64,000 bases of DNA from Adiantum capillus-veneris (lineage: Eukaryota; Streptophyta; Polypodiopsida; Polypodiales; Pteridaceae). The position numbers and the translations under genes are program-made. The stretch spans positions 62,522,248 through 62,586,247 of the forward strand of contig CM043944.1 in NCBI GenBank assembly GCA_014529385.2, given 5' to 3'. Positions 58,275 to 64,000 of the stretch are shown here, piece by piece (the first letter of the stretch is position 1; each line of letters starts with the position of its first letter). The notes below the pieces were generated by a model. It was not told where the DNA came from. It saw nothing but the letters and a program-made list of their open reading frames with translations, and did no database searches.

Positions 58275-58598
58275 CCACATAAAGGGGAGGGCTATCCTAT
58301 CATTCTAGGGAGGCCTTAGCTTATGGCTATGAAAGCTAAACAAGACTGAGACACTGGCATAATTCAGATGAAGGATGCAAAAGGGAGGCCAATACTGTAC
58401 GACATGAAGATAGGTCAACAATGCGACATGGATTTAGAAACCTCCGAGGATGAGTTTTCTAGTGGCTCTTCAACCACTTCAGAGGAGGAGTCAACAATGA
58501 ACAAAGAAAGTGATAGTAGCATTGAGGTGATGGGAATCATTCTCAAGGACACTAAGAAGATGGAGAAACTTGATGCCAGGGGAGCCACCAAGTACCGA
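58275..58598 (+). pseudogene. Element C protease end, beyond the B insertion
   Basis: Directly after B the C frame resumes: HKGEGYPIILGRP, then a TAG where relatives have Trp, LMAMKAKQD, a TGA where relatives have Trp, then TSEDEFSSGSSTTSEEEST and SDSSIEVMGIIL, which parallels the acidic stretch after the B protease (EESSIEVMGVRF). C ends at about 58,570-58,598, where element D begins; its RT and integrase are missing. Confidence 0.85.
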
Positions 58599-58759
58599 CG
58601 GTGCCGTCGTTGCTTGAGGAGGGCTATTAAGCAAGGAGTGGTGTGTGAGGAGAGTAACAAAGGTAGCAAGTGGACAATGTAAGAAGGTTGGAGAGTAGGT
58701 TGTGACGGCAGAAGATCAAGGGAGAAGCAAAGCTCAAAAGGTGAACCAAGGAGAAAGCG

Positions 58760-58792
<33 letters not shown>

Positions 58793-58879
58793 AATCTCGT
58801 CCTTGGCTATCAAAGCAAGGAGATCGTGAGCTCGAAGGGGAGAAAGGGAGACTGGGAAGCTCGAAAGGTGACCAAGGCA

Positions 58880-58928
<49 letters not shown>

Positions 58929-59175
58929 CTCGGCTAGTCAAACAAGTTAAGCAAGGCTTTTGCTCTCTCTCACTCTATCTCTCTCTACCTAGGAGATAAA
59001 GAAGTGAAACCCTTTTACTCTCTCTTGAACTAGAAAAGAGAAATTACCAAGGGCATACAGAGCTTGACGGCAATCAAAGTAAGTCGATTAAAGAGGAAGT
59101 TGAGGCTTGTGAGCGGCAAATAAGGCAGTGCAAAGCACACAAAGCAAGAAGTTGCGGGATAATTGATAATAACTG
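58599..59175 (+). repeat. Leader repeat of D, left copy
   Basis: Matches 63,431-64,000 apart from substitutions and differing lengths of two (CT)n runs (58,763-58,791 and 58,884-58,924 here; 63,600-63,624 and 63,709-63,747 there). Shared landmarks: GTTGGAGAGTAGGTTGTGAC, GAAAGCGCTCTC, CCTAGGAGATAAAG. Confidence 0.9.
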
Positions 59176-59639
59176 AAGCATGATGATTGAGGCAATGAGC
59201 AAAATTTATGTTTGCAGAATCCAAGAGTAGTCGGAGCTACAGTAAAGCGATAGGCAAAAATGTTCTTCACCGACATCAATCGGAAGGTTGATTAATCATC
59301 ATCTTAAGCCCCGGTGTCGTTAATGGCCCGATTAATTTTGTAAAAAGGGAGTTTAAACTCCTAATATTTAGCTGATCCGAGTGATGGTGCTTCTAACAGC
59401 CCGCCTTGGCTATCGATTACATTGTAGTGAAAGCTTGAATTGATTAATTGAAGACTACGGTGATTGCCAAAGCCATATATATTTGTTTTTTTTGTTCTCT
59501 CTCATACCTCCCACAGCCACAGGCCCGGTGCCTTCCTGGCTCACGTTTCAAACACATATCCCTTGACATCTTTGGTGAATTCGACGCGAAACAAGCCAGG
59601 GGTGAGAGGTAAAGATGGAGATACCAGAACGATTGAAGT
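59176..59639. other. D leader continuation, no gene seen
   Basis: No clear coding frame. ACAGCCACAGGCCCGGTGCCT-like sequence near 59,514 resembles ACAGCCATAAGCCCAGTGCT near 7,644, both followed by TTCCTGGC; the shared stretch of about 28 bp hints at a common leader origin. Confidence 0.4.
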
Positions 59640-61123
59640 AGTTTATTGATGATTTCAATTCCAATGGATTTGATAAAAATCTAGCAGTTATAGATTTGCC
59701 AAAAATGAGGGAATTAGTACAAGGATGTCTGCAAAAAGCAAAAGCCATGTAGATAAAAAAGAAGATTGATGATGCTGTAGAGCTAGCACTTCATGATGTA
59801 TGAAAGCAGTATCATAATTTTCAAGGATATGATCTAGAAGGTTTTATTGCATGTTATGAAGAGCCAAAATGTTCCAAAAAATTGGATGATTGCAGCTTTT
59901 GAAGAGGTTGTAAGATCTGATTTGTAAACTAGGTTCAGGAACTAGCAGAAGCATATCCCACGTGGTGGGACTATTTTGAAAAGGAATTTATTTGCGAAAG
60001 CTCAAGGATTCTAGATCTGGAAATAAAAGAGATTACTAAATGAAGCCAGGTTGTCTTCAATAAAGGTGAAGGGGATCGGATGCACTTCCTCAACTATGAT
60101 GAATTCTAGGAGCATATTTCTGCAAGAAGCAAAGCCAAAGAGAATGTTGAGTTGAAAGTATCAAATTCATTTTTAGAGGAGCATATTTTGAGAAACGAAG
60201 AAAAGGTAAACTATAAATTTAATGTTGAAATAGACTTATATGATTTTTTTCAAAGATTGCTCGCATGGATTCTACCTCCAATAATGGTTTCAGTGAAGAC
60301 ATAGATTGTACAACAAGTGCTTCACAAGATGCTAACCTTGACATGGGTTATTCTGAAGGAATTTATCAAGCATATGAGCCTCTACAGGATATTTCTAAAA
60401 CTATCAGTACTATAGCCAAGCAAGACAACATGTTACTTCAAAATGATTGCATAAATAAAGCTATTATGTACACAATAGTTGATGAAGTGACCAAGATTGT
60501 GGACCTAGCATAGGATGAGCTTGAGGATGTCAATGAATCTATGATTGCTACTAATAATATTTCCAGATGCTGTTATCATGGAAGAAGATGCCATAATCAA
60601 TGATTTCCTGTTTAGATCTGAAGGAGATGATTATTACAGTATAGAAGAGCTTTCCGATGCGTGTACCTCTTCAGAGGGGGTGCCAGATGAGCCTTTATAG
60701 TGCTATGATGGATTGCTAAGTATCATGGATGCAGATGAGGAAGGAGAAGGTGACATGGATGAGTATGAAGATTTTCTAGATCATGCTGATTGTGAACAAA
60801 TTATTGACAGGGATTCTACATCTATGCTTGTACATGGGCTGCATGAGAAGTTAACTCTTACAGTTTTGATGAATGTTGATATTTTGAAGAGTGATTTTCC
60901 TGAGGATGCTATGGATGAAGATTTACAGGATAAATCTATTTTTCATGATCAAGTTGAAATCCCAGCAGGTAAAAATTCCTTTGATGACTCAGATCGAGAG
61001 AGTCCCAAGGTTTTCCATGATGGTTGTGAAGCTAGAGGGATTGATGATGCTAAATCATCCTTGATACTGCAAAAAGTGCAGAGGGTTTTTTATTTCCTTG
61101 GAAAATGTTTCAAATGTGGCTAG
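59640..61123 (+). pseudogene. Element D: decayed coding region, family not recognised
   Basis: A frame from about 59,650 reads DFNSNGFDKNLAVIDLPKM, ELVQGCLQKAKAM, VQELAEAYPTWWDYFEKEF and LEEHILRNEEKVNYKFNVE, broken by at least seven stops. It shifts near 60,265 into an acidic frame (MDSTSNNGFSEDIDC, to 60,513) and again to 60,713-61,123 (MDADEEGEGDMDEYEDF). By position it should be the gag side of D. The WWDYF stretch is Gag-like only loosely. The remaining 61,124-62,111 shows nothing coding; pol seems deleted. Confidence 0.4.
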
Positions 61124-62111
61124 ATTTGGATGCTATTTCTATTGATGCTTATGTTAGTGATGTCTTGGCTGCCAATAAAAGGGAGTTAGAATTCTTTAAT
61201 GATTGTTGGTAACGAGCTTAAGTTGCCAAAAGTTTACAGGATGTGGGTGTTGCACTATGCTTCAGGTGAAGCTCTAGTATATTGCGGAATCCATCAATGC
61301 TATGTGATTTCAATGGTTCTTTGATCTAAGCAATTCTAAGGACACTCATAAGAAGATTCAATATGGATGGATGATGCTACATATGCATAGTAATTGTGTG
61401 CTATTTGGACCAGGGGTAACATGTTTGCACCAGAAATGCTTGCTGTGGATTGATTGAGGAAATGTATGCTCATGTGGATGTTATGATACTCCAATGTGTG
61501 GGCAATTCCTTATTATCCCATATGATCCTGGGGGCTACTGAAGTGCAAGTTCCAGCTTTGAACAATACCAATTATCTATTGTAGCGGGTTGCATGGTACA
61601 AGGTTTAGGTTTCTAGATTATGCTAAGTCACAAGAGTTTTTGGTTATGCGCTCAATAAGATTACATGGCTGGCTTCTAGTGGACTTCTTTGGACCATTGA
61701 TGAAGTATCTTCACATCTTTCGAGTTGGTTCTGCTACCAGAACTTGAAGTAAAGGACTTGATGGCCATTCCGTGTGCAGACAAAGTAAGGCATACTTGAG
61801 CTTGACAGGGTTCCCTAAAGAAAGCTTAATGGTCAATCCTTGTGCATCACTAACTGGAGCACTTGAGTCTAGCGGGGTTCACTAAACAATTTTCCATAAT
61901 TAAGTGCTTTGGAGATACGACATATATGGCTCAAAGATTTTTGATGGGTAGCTACCTAATGATTAAGCTAGAATATTGATGATAAGGTATAAGCCTTATA
62001 TTCTTTTTCATATGTTTACCAGTTATGTGATTCTAATGATGTCAAGAGCTTAAGGTACCTATAACAAATACAGATTTAAGTGCAGTTGGCACAGACCGGA
62101 GGCTTTGCAGG

Positions 62112-62126
62112 TTTAGAGGGGGTGGA
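62112..62126 (+). promoter_or_regulatory. Polypurine tract of D
   Basis: TTTAGAGGGGGTGGA followed by TGTC, identical to the A2 tract at 5,630-5,644; the sequence before it (TTGCAG) is also alike. Confidence 0.7.
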
Positions 62127-63426
62127 TGTCATACAGCTCCACTTCCATGATGAAAAAAAAAGCAAATAAATGCAAACTAAGCTTTTTTGAAGCCTACACA
62201 TTTATTGAGCAGTGATTAGGGCTTGTTAACAGGCCAAGTTTAATGCTTAATGTATGCCAGATTTGACTTAAAAGGGCCATCAGATGCCTTAATGATGCTA
62301 AAAAGGAGTATACTTGAGGTGATCATAGATGGGAGACTATGATTTGGAATTGCAGTGCTTGAAATGCTCTATCAGCCTGTCTTTACAGCTCGTCAATTGG
62401 AGCTATGGTGAAGCAGTTTAAAGTTTGATTCAATTACATATCCGTACCGGATTGGGAAACTACAACTTAGGGGACAGAGATGAAGTGAATGCATCAGCCT
62501 GAAGTGCTCACTTTGTGGAGCGCGTCGGTCTTTTCAAATCAGCAATCGGAGTTTCAGTTGCCAAGATATTGGTTGTTTAAGTTTCCCCGGGGGCGAGTTC
62601 CGTGCCAGTTCGGTCGCCTCGGTCGAAGTGCCATCTTGAAATTTTATAGCCACAGCAAGGGTTTGTATGCATTCTATGCAGCTTGAGAAGTCCAAAGGAT
62701 TTAACGGCTCGTCAGGGTTCATGAGGTAATATGGCTTGAGGTCGGTGTTAGTTGTCGGGATGGCTGAGTAGGATGAATTTTGGAATCTGGATGATATTGT
62801 TAGTCAAGGGTGGCTGATGTGCATGCTAAACACCATAATGGGCAATGCCTTAGCTGATATATATGCCAAATGTGGTGCTCGTACGAAAGCACGATGTTTT
62901 TGATGAGGGTTCAGTTAAAAAGGTGCCTTTTAAAGAGCATTAGTTTCAAAATATGCCCAAAAAAGCTACGGCAAAGAGACTTTGGGTTATTTTCATAGGA
63001 TGCAAAGGGAAGGCCTTTCTCCATTGCATTTGCCTATGCTTGCATCTTTCCGGCTCTGGGCTATCAGATAAAGTGGTGCTATGTAGAGCCTAATTCAATG
63101 TGTATGCCAAATGGGATGCCCTTTAAGGGCTACCCGCCCATAAAAAACTTTGGCCGCCCATTTTAAAGGGTGCCACCCTTCTTTTTATGGGGTGTCAATC
63201 CAAGGAAAAAGGAAAGCATGGTGAGATGGTGCAGGCAGAAATGCAAGAGCGAGGGAAAGAAGAGATGCTTGTAGCGTGTAAAGGAGTGGCCGCTTGAGGA
63301 CGAGGAAGAAGACGAAAGCGCTCAACACCTCATGGCACTCCTTTTTGGCACAGGTTCCGGTTTGTATCATGTTGCTTGCGCTACTAGCTGCCATGTCACC
63401 AAGAGATGTTTTTTTTGCCCCTAGCA
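62127..63426 (+). repeat. Probable LTR of D
   Basis: About 1.3 kb from TGTCATACAG to CCCCTAGCA. The end is set by CA-ATGA-TGGTTCC, paralleling CA-ATAA-TGGTGCC after the A2 LTR. No partner copy is in the window. Short palindromic GCCCTTTAAGGGC lies at about 63,118-63,130. Confidence 0.45.
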
Positions 63427-63430
63427 ATGA

Positions 63431-63704
63431 TGGTTCCATCGTTGCTTAGGGAGGGCTATTAGTAGGGGGAGCAAAGAGTGGTGCGTGAGACGAGTAACAA
63501 AGGGAGCAAGTGGAGAATGTAAGAAGGTTGGAGAGTAGGTTGTGACGGCAGAAGAGCAAGGGAGAAGGGGAGCTCAGAACATGAACCAAGGAGAAAGCGC
63601 TCTCTCTCTCTCTCTCTCTCTCTCGTCCTTGGCTAGAAAAGCAAGGATATCATGAGCTCGAAGGGGAGAAAGGGACACCGGGAAGTTGGAAGGTGACCAA
63701 GGCA

Positions 63705-63751
<47 letters not shown>

Positions 63752-64000
63752 CTCGGCTAGTAAAACAAGTTAAGCAAGGCTTTTGCTCTCTCTTGATTTA
63801 TCTCTCTCAACCTAGGAGATAAAGCAGTGAAACCCTTTTACTCTCTCTTGAACTCGAGAAGAGTAATTACCAAGGGCATATAGAGCCTGGCGGCAATCAA
63901 AGTAAGTCGATTAAAGGAGAAGTCGAGGCTTGTGAGTAGTAAATAAGGCAGTGCAAAGCGCACAAAGCAGGAAGTTGCATGATAATTGATAATAATTGAA
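63431..64000 (+). repeat. Leader repeat of D, right copy (runs off the window)
   Basis: Begins TGGTTCCATCGTTGCTT against CGGTGCCGTCGTTGCTT in the left copy; three of the four differences are C-to-T or G-to-A at CpG sites. It continues to the window end without loss of similarity. Confidence 0.85.

Larger units (their letters stand above)
58599..64000 (+). mobile_element. Element D: decayed retroelement in an apparent tandem arrangement
   Basis: Two direct repeats (58,599-59,175 and 63,431 to the window end) both begin at a primer-binding-like GGTGCC/GGTTCC site. Between them lie decayed ORFs, a polypurine tract (62,112-62,126) and a probable LTR (62,127-63,426). The order leader, ORFs, polypurine tract, LTR, leader suggests two tandem copies sharing an LTR, the first having lost its 5' LTR at the junction with C. 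Lineage unassigned, but tract and LTR start match A2. Confidence 0.5.

Noticed and set aside
63185-63439. 84-codon minus-strand ORF with a hydrophobic stretch
   Set aside because: It spans the presumed LTR end and primer-binding site of D, has no recognisable domain, and is absent from the left copy.

Overview
This is repeat-rich nuclear DNA of a land plant. Nearly everything recognisable is a transposable element, and I see no intact host gene. Evidence for a plant is the mix of elements: Copia and Ty3/Gypsy LTR retrotransposons with plant-type Gag, protease, RT, RNase H and integrase; initiator-Met primer-binding sites (TGGTATCAGAGC); a CACTA (En/Spm) transposon with a TNP2-type transposase gene carrying GT-AG introns; and a fragment resembling a plant HIPP (heavy-metal-associated isoprenylated protein) gene. 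The density of nested elements and of AG/CT and AT microsatellites suggests a large genome. A non-flowering vascular plant such as a fern is possible, but this is a weak guess.

Layout. 1-3.4 kb: element A, a minus-strand Gypsy (protease, gag, unusually long leader, primer-binding site, part of its 5' LTR), running off the left edge. 3.4-7.6 kb: plus-strand Gypsy A2 pol end, polypurine tract, LTR, a second primer-binding-like site and a leader-like segment. 7.6-8.8 kb: direct and inverted repeats. 8.8-11.0 kb: nothing recognised. 11.0-21.3 kb: element F, an old minus-strand chromovirus-like Gypsy with LTRs over 3 kb and a decayed interior. 22.7-28.0 kb: Copia 1, full length with three in-frame stops. 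28.0-41.9 kb: Copia 2, with identical LTRs. Copia 2 is split by an 8.36-kb CACTA transposon (33,137-41,491; 3-bp GAA duplication), which in turn carries a solo LTR of the Copia 1 family in the last transposase exon (TSD CGCAG). 43-58.6 kb: element C, a decayed plus-strand Gypsy, split inside its protease by element B (47,049-58,274), a complete 11.2-kb Gypsy with two equal-length, apparently identical LTRs. 58.6-64 kb: element D, decayed, apparently a tandem internal-LTR-internal arrangement running off the right edge.

The elements act as self-contained replication units rather than as a pathway. A, B and C are relatives: they share Gag, a DGGA-type protease and, in A and B, the same primer-binding core. 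They also share a small conserved open reading frame in the leader upstream of gag. I do not recognise this module. It occurs six times in the window and is the best candidate here for something undescribed. The second most interesting item is the HIPP-like fragment carried by the CACTA transposon.
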